Of a stretch of 64,000 nucleotides of DNA, positions 43,323-51,912 are shown piece after piece; the stretch's first letter is position 1, and the number at the start of each line of letters is the position of its first letter. A program made the translations under genes and the position numbers. The notes beneath the pieces are model-generated. The model was not told the DNA's origin and did not search any database. It saw nothing but the letters and a program-made list of their open reading frames with translations. The DNA is from Gluconobacter sphaericus NBRC 12467. Its GTDB lineage: Bacteria; Pseudomonadota; Alphaproteobacteria; Acetobacterales; Acetobacteraceae. The stretch spans positions 1 through 64,000 of the forward strand of contig NZ_BJMK01000007.1 of assembly GCF_006539125.1 (NCBI RefSeq), in the 5' to 3' direction.

Positions 43323-43724
43323 ATGTCCGGAACGGTTGGCTTATCGACGGATATTCTCTCGGAAGGAGAGAAAATGGATATTCGCCGGTTTTGCGGTTAT
43401 CCCGCCATTGGATCGCGGGAAGGAAACCAGGAATCCTGGCGCTTCTTTCAGGTGGAAGGGGCGCTGGAGTGGCGGATGAACTGTTTGTCCGGGGCAGAGC
43501 TTCAGCAGATCAGGCTTTATTTGTCGCAGCTGTATCCGCTGGAAACTGCGATTGCGGGGGCTTCGGACAATCTGGATACGGCGCAGGCGGCGAGTTGGTA
43601 TCACAATGGTCGGGAAGTGCAGGACCGGGTGATGCTGTTTACGTTGTGGCGGCGGCGGCTGTGTGCGTTTCTGGGTGTGGCCGGCGGCCTGGAGTTGCAG
43701 GACGGTCGGGCGATCGTGGTCTGA
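43323..43724 (+). CDS. Putative head-tail connector protein
   Basis: 133 aa from the ATG at 43323, chosen for the GGGGGAG site about 8 nt upstream; an earlier in-frame ATG at 43290 lies in a GC hairpin. The MDIRRFCGYPAIG start and helical core (SGAELQQIRLYLSQLYPLETAIAG) suit a gp6/gp15-type adaptor that docks on the portal. Assignment is by position after the capsid gene. Confidence 0.6.
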   Translation: MSGTVGLSTDILSEGEKMDIRRFCGYPAIGSREGNQESWRFFQVEGALEWRMNCLSGAELQQIRLYLSQLYPLETAIAGASDNLDTAQAASWYHNGREVQDRVMLFTLWRRRLCAFLGVAGGLELQDGRAIVV

Positions 43725-43734
43725 GGAGGGCTAT

Positions 43735-44334
43735 GTGCAGCAGGCAATGATCGCGGCCAGGCTCTCCAGGGGATATGCGAGGGCTGCGGCTGTTCTGGGG
43801 GCTTCGGGGGAGCAGTATCGTCCTTCGGGCGGTCTGTTGCCGATGGGAACCCTTTATGAGCAGCCCATGCTGGCTTTTGATGTGGACGCTGAATTTTCGT
43901 TCGTGCGGCCGATCGGCTGGGGCATACCGACCGAATATGTTCTGACCGACCGTCGGGAGGATACGCAGGTTGCCGATATTCTGGTGGCGAGCGGGCGGAC
44001 GTATTTCGTGGCGTCCGTGGAGCCTTTGCGGCCGCCTTTGTGTGTGGTGTGCAGTCGGATGGTGTCGGTCAGCGGTGTTACGGGAACCGTGCAGACGCTG
44101 GTTTCGGAGTGTCCGGCGGCCATTATCATGCGGGCGAAGGGGGAATCTTCGGGCAGCGGTGTTCCGGGGGCGACGCGGCCGGGACAGTCGGTGATGTATC
44201 TTCCGCTTCTACCCGGCGTGGTGCTGACGCCTTACATGACAGTCACGACTGATCTGGGAACGACTTATACGGTCAATGCGGTGGAGGTTTCCGGATTTGG
44301 TGTCCGGTGCACTATGTCGCTTCAGCAGGTCTGA
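43735..44334 (+). CDS. Putative head-completion/neck protein
   Basis: 199 aa from the GTG at 43735, which has GGAGGG 4-5 nt upstream; the next in-frame ATG (43747) is too far from it. N-terminal basic helix (AARLSRGYARAAAVLGASGEQYRPSG), then all-beta: TEYVLTDRREDTQVADILVASGRTYFVASVEPL. This resembles head-closure/stopper proteins of contractile-tailed phages. Assignment by fold impression and position only. Confidence 0.55.
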   Translation: MQQAMIAARLSRGYARAAAVLGASGEQYRPSGGLLPMGTLYEQPMLAFDVDAEFSFVRPIGWGIPTEYVLTDRREDTQVADILVASGRTYFVASVEPLRPPLCVVCSRMVSVSGVTGTVQTLVSECPAAIIMRAKGESSGSGVPGATRPGQSVMYLPLLPGVVLTPYMTVTTDLGTTYTVNAVEVSGFGVRCTMSLQQV

Positions 44335-44346
44335 GGGAGGACAGGA

Positions 44347-45330
44347 ATGACAGATGCCTCCAGGGTCGGGCTGGCGCTGGCCTATAACTGTGTGCAGGTC
44401 CTTTATCCGGATGGTCTTTCGGGAGCTTCGGTGACGGGACGGCAGGTGGTGCTGCGGCGGGGGTGGCTGTTGCCGAGCGATCTTTTCGCGGCGCAGAACA
44501 TCCGTAACAACATCGATTTTGTCACGGTCACCATGGCGCCCCGGAAGATGCCGGAATGGGCGGAACCTCTGGGGCGGCCCTGGCGTGTGCAGCAGAAAGT
44601 CGAGCCTACGGTCGGTGTTGTGGTTACGGATGGGACGGTTGAGATCGTCTTTTCCGGAACATCCACGCCTACGGGTGTGGTGGCGGTCTGGCTGGATGAT
44701 ATGCCGCGTGGGGGCGCTCCTTCCGCAGCTTATGCGGTGACGGCGCAGGATACGCCCGCGACGGTTGCCGCGGCTCTGGCGGTTGCGCTGACGGGGGGGA
44801 TGGCGAATGGTGCGATTGTCAGTGTGCCGGGTCGGGTCCTGAATGCTCATGCCGGTGGATATGGGCAGTCAGTTCGGGTGACGCGGCGGCAGGCGCAGCT
44901 TTATCGGGTTTCGATCTGGACTGCGGATGCGACGGCGCGAGAAATCTTGGCGTCCGTTCTGGATACGGCGCTGGCGGAGCAGAGCTGGATCAGTACTTTG
45001 GATGGGCGGGAGGCTCAGCTTCGGTTCCAGAGCGTGGAAGATGTCGACACGATGCAGAACGAGGCGTTGTATCGGCGGGATTATTTCTATGAGCTGGTTT
45101 TTGACACCCTTCAGGTGCAGTGGGCGTCCGAAATGCTGTGTGGCATCGGGGATCTGTCCGGAGAGGATGAGGTTGCAGCGTCTTTTGGTGTTCTGGCTCC
45201 TGGCGCCGCGAACCAGACGGTGACGGCGGCTCTGGATGCCATGCAGGCTGTGGTTGCGGCTCAGGCTGCCAGAACCGCTTATCCAGGGCTGGGGGTTGAT
45301 CAGTTCGGGACAGTGGTCGCCGCTGCCTGA
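44347..45330 (+). CDS. Phage neck/tail-completion region protein
   Basis: 327 aa directly before the tail sheath. The N-terminal part has beta-rich repeats, the centre contains a Pro/Ala linker (PSAAYAVTAQDTPATVAAALAVALTGG), and the C-terminal third (YRRDYFYELVFDTLQVQWASEMLCGIGDL) could match a tail-terminator fold. It may join head and tail. GGAGG lies 9 nt upstream. Not recognised as a named family. Confidence 0.6.
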   Translation: MTDASRVGLALAYNCVQVLYPDGLSGASVTGRQVVLRRGWLLPSDLFAAQNIRNNIDFVTVTMAPRKMPEWAEPLGRPWRVQQKVEPTVGVVVTDGTVEIVFSGTSTPTGVVAVWLDDMPRGGAPSAAYAVTAQDTPATVAAALAVALTGGMANGAIVSVPGRVLNAHAGGYGQSVRVTRRQAQLYRVSIWTADATAREILASVLDTALAEQSWISTLDGREAQLRFQSVEDVDTMQNEALYRRDYFYELVFDTLQVQWASEMLCGIGDLSGEDEVAASFGVLAPGAANQTVTAALDAMQAVVAAQAARTAYPGLGVDQFGTVVAAA

Positions 45331-45366
45331 GGCAGAAGTTGAGTCAAGGGGCTGAAATTTTATCAG

Positions 45367-45402
45367 GAAAGCGGGCTGCTTCTACAGGAGGCGCCCGCTT
45401 TC
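45367..45402 (+). promoter_or_regulatory. Hairpin in the leader of the tail-sheath gene
   Basis: GAAAGCGGGC (45367-45376) and GCCCGCTTTC (45393-45402) form a perfect 10-bp stem with a 16-nt loop, followed by TGCATTTT. It ends 8 nt before the GGAGAG site of the sheath gene. Could act as a partial terminator, an RNA end protector or a translational control element. Confidence 0.6.
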
Positions 45403-45426
45403 TGCATTTTGGAGAGCGATCCGGGG

Positions 45427-46914
45427 ATGTCTCTGGTCTATCAGGCGGGAACGTTGAATACCACGGCACTGACCGTGCCAAATCTTTATGTGCAGATTGC
45501 CCAGCCGCAGACGTTGGCCCTCGCGGGAGCATCGTCGTCGCAACTGGGTGTTGTGGGAACTGCGGGTTGGGGCCCTGTAGGGATGCCACTGCCGATCGGA
45601 GGTATGAGCGATTATGTCTCGGCGTTCGGTGCCAAACAGAACAAAACGACGGATGCGGGTCTGGCCGTTAATATTGCAGTGATGCAGGGGGCTTCGGCTT
45701 TCGTTGTTGTCCGTGTGACGGATGGGACGGACGTGGCGGCTTCCGGCACGCTGGATGGGGTGACGGTTCAGGCTGCCTGCACCGGCAGCGCTGGCAACGG
45801 GATCGTGGCTGCGGTGACGGCGACGGGTTCTGGCTATGCGCTGGCTGTCACGCATGCGGAGCTTGGGGCCGCGACGTATGCGGGGGCGGACTGGTCTACC
45901 ATTGCCGCGGCTGTGACGCAGGATCTGGGTGCGCTGGTGAAGGTCGTCCTGCCGAAGACGGTGCCGGCTGTGGCTGCTGCTAGTGTGACGCTTGCTGGGG
46001 GTACGGATGGTGGTGTGCCGACGACGGCGCAGTTCCTGGGGCAGGACAGCACGGTGCGGAATGGCATGTATGCGCTGCGCGGGCAGGGTTGTGCGGTGGC
46101 GTTGCTGCATGGTGTGACGGATAGCACGTCCTATACGGCGCAGGCGGCTTTTGGGACGTCCGAAGGGGTCTATATGATCGCTGTCGGTCCGGCCTCCGAT
46201 ACGGTGACGAATGCGATTGCGGTTAAGGCTGCGAGTGGTCTGGATGCGCCTTCGGTCAAGCTTATGTTTGGTGACTGGCTGTGGTGGAATGATGACAGCA
46301 ATGGTATGATGCTGGTTAGTCCGCAGGCTTTTGTGGGTGGCCGGTTGGTAGCCCTTTCGCCGGAGCAGTCCAGCCTGAACAAGGCGTTGTCGGGGATTGT
46401 GGGGAGCCAGAAGGCCGGGCTGACGGGGAGCAGCGCGACCTATTCCACGGCTGAACTGTCCGTGCTGTTCACGGCCGGAATTGACGTGATCTGCAATCCA
46501 GCGCCGGGTGGGACGTACTGGGCGGTGCGGTGTGGGCATAATTCGTCCAGCAAAAGCACCATGAATGGTGACAATTACACACGCTTGACGAACTACATTG
46601 CGTCTTCTCTTGCCGGTGGCATGGGCGGTTATGTTGGTGAGGTGATCAACGACACGCTGTTCAGTGATATCCGGTCGACGCTTCTGGGCTTTCTGTCGTC
46701 GCTGCTGTCGCAGGGTATTCTGGGTGTTCAGAATGGTGAGCTGCCGTACAGCGTGGTCTGTGATTCGAGTAACAATCCGCAGTCCCGAACGGCGCTGGGC
46801 TATGTGCAGGCGGATGTGGCGGTTCGCTACCAGGGCATCAACGAGAAATTCATCGTCAATCTGCAGGGCGGCGCGTCGGTTACTGTGTCTTCTGCGTCGG
46901 GGAGTGTTGGCTAA
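45427..46914 (+). CDS. Phage tail sheath protein
   Basis: 495 aa from the ATG at 45427 (GGAGAG 10 nt upstream; a TTG at 45409 is less likely). The FI/Mu-L-like sheath fold is seen in NLYVQIAQPQTLALAGASSSQLGVVGTAGWGP at the N-terminus. A characteristic late segment is TLFTAGIDVICNPAPGGTYWAVRCGHNSSS, and FSDIRSTLLGFLSSLLSQGILGV is near the C-terminus. Contracts to drive the tube through the envelope. Followed at once by the tube gene. Confidence 0.93.
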   Translation: MSLVYQAGTLNTTALTVPNLYVQIAQPQTLALAGASSSQLGVVGTAGWGPVGMPLPIGGMSDYVSAFGAKQNKTTDAGLAVNIAVMQGASAFVVVRVTDGTDVAASGTLDGVTVQAACTGSAGNGIVAAVTATGSGYALAVTHAELGAATYAGADWSTIAAAVTQDLGALVKVVLPKTVPAVAAASVTLAGGTDGGVPTTAQFLGQDSTVRNGMYALRGQGCAVALLHGVTDSTSYTAQAAFGTSEGVYMIAVGPASDTVTNAIAVKAASGLDAPSVKLMFGDWLWWNDDSNGMMLVSPQAFVGGRLVALSPEQSSLNKALSGIVGSQKAGLTGSSATYSTAELSVLFTAGIDVICNPAPGGTYWAVRCGHNSSSKSTMNGDNYTRLTNYIASSLAGGMGGYVGEVINDTLFSDIRSTLLGFLSSLLSQGILGVQNGELPYSVVCDSSNNPQSRTALGYVQADVAVRYQGINEKFIVNLQGGASVTVSSASGSVG

Positions 46915-47340
46915 ATGGCAAATCCATACAGCATTGGCCGGGATTGCCGGATTACCGTTTTGTGGAATGGTCAACGGGTTGATTTGAGGGATGTCACGTC
47001 CTTCAGTGCAGCTCAGGAAACGCAGGCCCTGCGTGCTAATCCGCTGAACGGGGTGCCGCTGGAGTTCAATGTTCCGAATGGCTGGCGGGGTGCGTTCCAG
47101 ATTGCCCGTGCCAGTGCGGCACTGGATAATCTGGTGGCTGCTGTTGAGGCTGCTTACTGGAATGCCGGTACGGTCGGGAGCGGGACGATCTATCAGTACG
47201 TGACTGAACCGGATGGATCGACCAGTACCTGGGAATTCAGCAATGTCTCCATGCAGCTGAAGAGTGATCCCTGGCAGGCGGATCACATGATCCATCAGAC
47301 GGTTCAGTTCTTTGCTTCTACGAGGACGAAGATTTCGTGA
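46915..47340 (+). CDS. Phage tail tube protein
   Basis: 141 aa directly after the sheath stop (no gap). Beta-rich tube protein of the Mu-M/P2-FII-like class: GRDCRITVLWNGQRVDLRDVTSFSAAQ and HQTVQFFASTR at the end. Normal length for a short tube subunit. Its stop overlaps the GTG start of the tail chaperone. Confidence 0.85.
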   Translation: MANPYSIGRDCRITVLWNGQRVDLRDVTSFSAAQETQALRANPLNGVPLEFNVPNGWRGAFQIARASAALDNLVAAVEAAYWNAGTVGSGTIYQYVTEPDGSTSTWEFSNVSMQLKSDPWQADHMIHQTVQFFASTRTKIS

Positions 47341-47654
47341 GTGATTTTCCGCAAGAAATTGTGTTGGCTGATAATCGGCGCCTGACGCTGCGTGAGATCG
47401 ATCCGGCGGATATGTTGGACCTGATCGAGGCGGCGGGCAGTGCGATTAATGGCGCATCGGCAGCCGCCTGGCTTGGTTATGCGGAAATGATTTGTTCGGT
47501 GACGGCAATTGATGGCGTTCCGGTTCAGATGCCGCAGAGCAAGGACGAGATCCGTGATCTGGCGCGTCGGGTCGGGAAGGTCGGGATTGCCGCGCTGACG
47601 CCGTTGTTCGAGCGTGATGCGGATGAAGGCCTGCGGGACGTCGCAAAAAACTGA
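47337..47654 (+). CDS. Phage tail assembly chaperone (gpE-like), zero-frame product
   Basis: 105 aa from a GTG overlapping the tube stop (GTGA). Small acidic/helical protein (LREIDPADMLDLIEAAGSA, then LARRVGKVGIAALTPLFERDADEGLRDVAKN) in the slot of P2 gpE and lambda gpG. Its last sense codons form an A AAA AAC slippery site just before the TGA, allowing a longer -1 product (see the entry for 47337-47824). Such short/long pairs hold the tape-measure protein during tail assembly. Confidence 0.85.
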   Translation: MSDFPQEIVLADNRRLTLREIDPADMLDLIEAAGSAINGASAAAWLGYAEMICSVTAIDGVPVQMPQSKDEIRDLARRVGKVGIAALTPLFERDADEGLRDVAKN

Positions 47655-47824
47655 GTCGGCACTCCGGGTTTCAGGAGATGCTGTATCTGCTGGATCACGG
47701 GGTGCCGTGGGACGTATTGCGGGGGTGGTCGAGCGCGCGGCGTCTGGCCGCGTGTGTCATTACCGCAGAGCGGGAAGGGCACTGTTTTGACTGGGACATG
47801 ATGGGTTATCGGGGAGAGATATGA
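47337..47824 (+). CDS. Tail assembly chaperone, -1 frameshift extension (gpE+E'-like)
   Basis: Slippage at A AAA AAC (47645-47651) joins the 105 zero-frame codons to 57 codons in the -1 frame. The extension starts LSRHSGFQEMLYLLDHGVPW and ends DWDMMGYRGEI, with a stop at 47822-47824, giving about 162 aa. The extension has no good start of its own (only ATG in AGGAGATG, far downstream of its first codons), and its composition (helix, PWD, AERE) fits E'-type domains. The next gene starts inside its stop codon. Confidence 0.8.
47645..47651 (+). promoter_or_regulatory. Programmed -1 ribosomal frameshift site
   Basis: A AAA AAC in phase with the zero frame (codons GCA AAA AAC TGA), a canonical X XXY YYZ heptamer placed one codon before the stop. 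Confidence 0.8.
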
Positions 47825-48684
47825 TGCGAGAGGACATCTGGCGGTCTCTTCTCTCGGCCGGGACTTTTTTTGTCTCTTCTTCCAGAGGGCTGGCGTGGAC
47901 GCATCGGTCGTTTCCGGTTGCAGCTGTGCCTCGGTTGAAAAAACCGGTTGGGATTGTGCCATCTCCCATCAGGAAGCTTGTGGTGTCTGAGAGTACGGTA
48001 CGGGGTGGCGGCTTTCAAAGAAAAGAGGGCATCCAGGAAATTGCACCTGTTCGAAAATCGGATGCAGTATTTCGTTCGGTGTTGTTTCCTGTGCGGAAAA
48101 AAGAGCGGGTGGTGCGGATCCTGCGACCAGATCTTCCGCTGTTGAAGCCTTTTTCCGAGGGTGCAGAAACAGCGGGAATACGTGTGGGTGTGCATAAATT
48201 TATTTCTTTTAAAAAACGATTTGGGCGACTGGATGTAAAATTGGGGCGGACTGTGGAAGCGCGGAAACGGGCTTCTGCTGATGTCGGACGAGTGACGATA
48301 TCCCTCGGTCGGAGGGGAATCATCGAACGCATATCTCCTGTGGGTCGTAGCAGGCTTGGTACGGCGGGGATGTCTCCTGTTGTTCGCTGGACAGCAGTAC
48401 GGGCGGATGAAAGTTCAATCTGTATTCCGCCAGTTTCGAGGCAGACTGTGCACGCGTCATCATCTAAAAGAGCCGGACGGGGACATGATGCGCTTCCAGC
48501 CTTTCCGGCGCTCCGGAATTATCACGACAGAAACACTGTGAGTGGTGATGCGGATCACGAGATGCGCTGCGATGATTTTTCGTTCGGTAATCGCAAGTCC
48601 CGTCTGGCGGCGCGACGTTCTGGCGGTGGCGTGGATGAAATCATGCAGCCTCAGTATCCGGGCCGAAGTATTGGATTTTTCTGA
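47821..48684 (+). CDS. Protein in the tape-measure slot, unrecognised
   Basis: 287 aa. ATG at 47821 or 47824, with GGGGAGAG just upstream, overlapping the chaperone extension stop. In P2-like phages this position holds the tape-measure protein (gpT, about 800 aa). This product is short, rich in Arg, Ser and Val, and has few coiled-coil or hydrophobic stretches (KKERVVRILRPDLPLLKPF, RRGIIERISPVGRSRLG). It may be a much shortened tape measure, a replaced gene, or another tail component. Sequence is unlike its neighbours; no frameshift needed to read it. Confidence 0.6.
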   Translation: MMREDIWRSLLSAGTFFVSSSRGLAWTHRSFPVAAVPRLKKPVGIVPSPIRKLVVSESTVRGGGFQRKEGIQEIAPVRKSDAVFRSVLFPVRKKERVVRILRPDLPLLKPFSEGAETAGIRVGVHKFISFKKRFGRLDVKLGRTVEARKRASADVGRVTISLGRRGIIERISPVGRSRLGTAGMSPVVRWTAVRADESSICIPPVSRQTVHASSSKRAGRGHDALPAFPALRNYHDRNTVSGDADHEMRCDDFSFGNRKSRLAARRSGGGVDEIMQPQYPGRSIGFF

Positions 48685-48702
48685 CAGAGGAGATGTTCCC
48701 CG

Positions 48703-49617
48703 ATGGGTATTGGTTTTTCCGATATCGAAAATGCCATTGGTGCCGTAGGACGGCTGGGATCATCATCTCCTGTCATACTGGGAAATCTGGTTCTGACGGG
48801 AATTGAAGTTCCCGATACGCTGCAGGTTGGCGGCCGGCAGATGCTGGTTGTGCATCGTCTTCCGGGGGGCAGGCGTGTTGTTGATGCGCTGGGTAACGAT
48901 CCGGGGCGTCTGGAGCTGAAGGGGCGTTTTCTTGGTCCGGATGCGCAGATGCGGGCGCAGGCCGTTGAACGCATACGGATGGCAGGCCAGCAGGTCGCCT
49001 TTTCAGCGGCGGGTCTTTCTGTTCAGGTCTGGATCGCTCAGTTCTATTATGTCTATCAGGCAAAAGGTGCCGTCTGTTCCTATACGCTGGTTCTTGAGCG
49101 ACCACAGGAAACAACGGCCGTACAGACTTCCCGTACCTTGTCCGGAATTCTGGGAGATGATGTCGGAAGCGCTCTCGACAGTTTTTCCAGCGTGGTTTCG
49201 GATGTTTCCGAAGGGGTTTTTACGGCTGTGGGACAGGTGTCTTCGGTTGTCGGACAGGTCATGCCGCTTGCGACGCTGGTGGGTGCTGGGGGGGTTGCTT
49301 CGAAGGTGACGGATGCTCTGGGGACGGTCAACGGCGTGGCGCAGAGTGGTATGAATCTCGCTACCGTGCCTTCTGCGCTGACCTCTGTTGCCGGAGGGCT
49401 GGAAAATGCGGGAAGTGGATTGCAATCCATTCTGACCGGAGCCGGGCAGAATGTTGAAGCCATTCAGCCGGTCAACAGTTTTTCACTGAACGTTTTGGGG
49501 CAGAACGCGGCGCTGCTGAGCGCTGCGGCCGATGCGGGCAGTCTGGTGAATCGTTCTGCGGCGAATGTTGCTGTGGCGCAGGGGCAATCGACGTCTCTGC
49601 CGTCCGTTATCGCGTGA
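48703..49617 (+). CDS. Tail/DNA-circularisation-like protein (gpU/N-type) with a tape-measure-like C-terminus
   Basis: 304 aa. The N-terminal domain (LGNLVLTGIEVPDTLQVGGRQMLVVHRLPGGRRVVDALG, residues about 28-66) is seen in phage baseplate-adjacent proteins of the DNA-circulation/gpU type. The C-terminal half (residues about 150-260) is a low-complexity run of V, S, G and A (FSSVVSDVSEGVFTAVGQVSSVVG) that could be helical and resembles short tape measures. Precedes gpX and gpD, as expected for the U slot. Confidence 0.7.
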   Translation: MGIGFSDIENAIGAVGRLGSSSPVILGNLVLTGIEVPDTLQVGGRQMLVVHRLPGGRRVVDALGNDPGRLELKGRFLGPDAQMRAQAVERIRMAGQQVAFSAAGLSVQVWIAQFYYVYQAKGAVCSYTLVLERPQETTAVQTSRTLSGILGDDVGSALDSFSSVVSDVSEGVFTAVGQVSSVVGQVMPLATLVGAGGVASKVTDALGTVNGVAQSGMNLATVPSALTSVAGGLENAGSGLQSILTGAGQNVEAIQPVNSFSLNVLGQNAALLSAAADAGSLVNRSAANVAVAQGQSTSLPSVIA

Positions 49618-49621
49618 GGAC

Positions 49622-49834
49622 ATGATGCAGGATATTATTGTCAGTGCTGCGGATATTTCCCTGTTTCATGTGGCCGCGCGGGAACTTGGGAATGCTTCTC
49701 AATGGTGGAGGATTGCGCAGGTCAACGGAATGACGGATCCGGATCTGGGATGGATTTCTGAAACTGTTATGCTCAAGGTGCCGGCGGTCGAGAGCGATTT
49801 GATATCGGGCTTGCCTGACGGAGTGTCGGAATGA
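49622..49834 (+). CDS. Phage tail protein X (gpX-like, LysM-type)
   Basis: About 70 aa. ATG at 49622 or the adjacent 49625; GAGGA lies directly upstream, so 49625 has better spacing. Short baseplate protein with the LysM-like pattern FHVAARELGNASQWWRIAQVNGM and a final VPA, typical of gpX next to gpD. Stop overlaps the next start. Confidence 0.8.
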   Translation: MMQDIIVSAADISLFHVAARELGNASQWWRIAQVNGMTDPDLGWISETVMLKVPAVESDLISGLPDGVSE

Positions 49835-50892
49835 GTGTCAGAAAACTGGAAGTCCAGGTTTTTTTTGATGGGCAGGTTGATCCGGTTCTGGCGCTTCTGC
49901 AGTTCGAGATTGATGCGAACCGGTATGAAGCCTGTGATGTCGCATCACTTCGTTTTGCCGTCAGGGGGCAGGCGCAGCAGGTTTTGTGGTTTGAAACGGA
50001 GCAGCCCGCTCGGAAATGGGTAATCCTTCAGATGCGCGATGCGCAGGGTGTTTCGTCTTCGTGGATTACGCTGTTTGAGGGGCAGATCGACCATATTGAA
50101 TATGCGGCCGAGCATGCCGTTCTGGAAATGGAATGCCGGGATGCGTTGGCGGCGTTGATGGATCTGCGGATTCAGGATGCGTGGCTCAACCATACCCAGC
50201 AGGAATTGCTCGAAATCATGGCGCAGGCCGCAGGTTTGGATGCGGTGATTGCGCTCCCCTCTGATCAGGCGCCGCTTATGGCGGGTCAGTTCTGGCAGAT
50301 CGAGCATAAGCGCGGTGCTCTCATGGGGCAGCATCGTTTTCAGACGGCCGCGGATCTTGCGTTCACCATTGCCCGGGATTCCTTTTGCGATCTTTACGCA
50401 AGTGGAGCATCTCTTGTTTGCCAGCCACTGGGCTCCTCTTCCGATGCGGGTGTGCAGGTGACAGACGTGCGGAACGCTGTTCTTGAAACCAGTGTTGCGC
50501 GGGATCTACAGCTTCTGTCTGGTGTGGTTGTGCACATGGCGTCGTGGGATTCCCGTCAGAGAAGTATGACGCAGATTTATTATGATGGCGTTTCATTTTC
50601 TCAGGATGCCCCGTCGGAAAATGCCAGTATCCATACCTTTCGTGTGCCAGGTCGTCGGCTGGACGAGTTGCAAAGGCTGGCGCGTGGTAAGCATGCACGT
50701 ATTGTTGCGCATGCGTTGTCTGTGCGGATCAGGATTCCGGGTGTGCCGGGTATTGCGCCAAGAAATTACATGACTGTCGTAACGGGAAATGGAGAAAAGA
50801 CCCTGGGGATTGAGCAGGTGATCTCCCGGTTTTCCGTGGAGCAGGGATTTGTTCAGCAGGTTGTTCTGAGGGATCGCGGAGGTGGGACATGA
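49831..50892 (+). CDS. Baseplate hub protein gpD (late control D/VgrG-like)
   Basis: 353 aa. Central baseplate hub of the P2 gpD/T4 gp27 type. Recognisable parts: EACDVASLRFAVRG near residue 30, a beta-barrel linking DLRIQDAWLNHTQQELLEIMAQAAGLDAVI near 108, and FQTAADLAFTIARDSFCDLYASGASL near 170. A variable C-terminal half follows. Overlaps gpX at the start and gpV at the stop. Confidence 0.88.
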   Translation: MSVRKLEVQVFFDGQVDPVLALLQFEIDANRYEACDVASLRFAVRGQAQQVLWFETEQPARKWVILQMRDAQGVSSSWITLFEGQIDHIEYAAEHAVLEMECRDALAALMDLRIQDAWLNHTQQELLEIMAQAAGLDAVIALPSDQAPLMAGQFWQIEHKRGALMGQHRFQTAADLAFTIARDSFCDLYASGASLVCQPLGSSSDAGVQVTDVRNAVLETSVARDLQLLSGVVVHMASWDSRQRSMTQIYYDGVSFSQDAPSENASIHTFRVPGRRLDELQRLARGKHARIVAHALSVRIRIPGVPGIAPRNYMTVVTGNGEKTLGIEQVISRFSVEQGFVQQVVLRDRGGGT

Positions 50893-51512
50893 GTGATGCC
50901 CGTTTTGATGCGGCGGCCCTTCAAGGCAGGACGGCGCATACGATGTTTGGAATCGTCTCAGCTGTCGACCCCGTTAATCATGCCGTAAAGGTCCGGATCC
51001 AGCCTGAAAACGTGGAAACTGGCTGGCTTCCGGATGCTGGTGGGGTGCATGCGGGAGATCTGCGGATTGCGTGTCCGTCTTCTCTCGGCACGCATGTTGT
51101 TCTTCAGCCTGTTGAGGGAGATGGAGAGCATCTTGTTGTGACGGGATGTGTGTTTGACACGGTGGTGATGGCGCCTGTGTCTCCTCTGACGGGAGACGTC
51201 GCGCAGCCTGGCGAACTTCTGGTCAAAGGAGGGTGTGGTTATCCGCCGCTTTCCTCGTCAGGTGCTTCCGGGGCGACGTCTTCGAAGGCTGGCTGGTTGC
51301 ATGTCGGACCTGTTGGTGTGGCAGTTGGTGCGGGAAATGCACGGATTGTTCTGAAGGATGGGGAAATCAGTCTTTCTGTTGCTGGGACAAACATGACTCT
51401 GACATCTTCCGGGTTGACGGTTTCGGGGGGGGATGTGCGTACGGATCAGCATTCGCTGAATGAGCATGTTCATCTGCTGGGAAGTCAGAAGACGGAAGGA
51501 CCGCTTGGATGA
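50889..51512 (+). CDS. Baseplate spike protein gpV
   Basis: 207 aa. An OB-fold N-terminus (FGIVSAVDPVNHAVKVRIQPENVETGWLP, residues about 20-48) marks the gpV/gp5 spike base; a beta-helix-like stretch follows (ARIVLKDGEISLSVAGTNMTLTSSGLTVSGGDVRT) and the tip has NEHVHLLG, similar to the HxH metal-binding tips of such spikes. Punctures the outer membrane. Confidence 0.88.
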   Translation: MSDARFDAAALQGRTAHTMFGIVSAVDPVNHAVKVRIQPENVETGWLPDAGGVHAGDLRIACPSSLGTHVVLQPVEGDGEHLVVTGCVFDTVVMAPVSPLTGDVAQPGELLVKGGCGYPPLSSSGASGATSSKAGWLHVGPVGVAVGAGNARIVLKDGEISLSVAGTNMTLTSSGLTVSGGDVRTDQHSLNEHVHLLGSQKTEGPLG

Positions 51513-51868
51513 TCGCTCTTTCACATATTTTCGGGAACGATCTGGTGCTGACCTCCGGTACGCTGCAGACGGTCTCTGGCACGGAGTTGACGAGACAGAG
51601 TCTGTTGAGGCGTTTGCTGACTGTTCCCGGGAATTATATCTGGCAGCTGGATTATGGGGTGGGGCTGCCACTCATGGTCGGTCAGATCATTACACCGGAA
51701 GCGATGGAATCTGTCATCCGGGCGCAGGTTCAGGCAGATGCCGGGGTGGATTCATCACAGGCTGTAACAGTGACTGTGACGGATGAGAGCGGTGGTGTCT
51801 GCAGATGTGATGTGTCCTATGTCGATGCGGCATCCAGTCAGCAGCAGAGCCTGTCTTTTTCCTACTGA
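51509..51868 (+). CDS. Baseplate wedge protein gpW (gp25-like)
   Basis: 119 aa. gp25/gpW lysozyme-like-fold wedge subunit: LTRQSLLRRLLTVPGNYIWQLDYGVGLPLMVG near residues 28-58, preceding a helix and beta strands, including the EPR-like core region. Start ATG overlaps gpV stop. It initiates sheath assembly. Confidence 0.82.
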   Translation: MIALSHIFGNDLVLTSGTLQTVSGTELTRQSLLRRLLTVPGNYIWQLDYGVGLPLMVGQIITPEAMESVIRAQVQADAGVDSSQAVTVTVTDESGGVCRCDVSYVDAASSQQQSLSFSY

Positions 51869-51912
51869 AATGATGAGAGCGGCACAGTATTGAACCGCTC
51901 CAAGAGGATGCG

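Noticed and set aside
45382-47295. 637-codon minus-strand frame opposite tail sheath and tube
   Set aside because: Antisense shadow over two clear tail genes; no start signal or recognisable domain.
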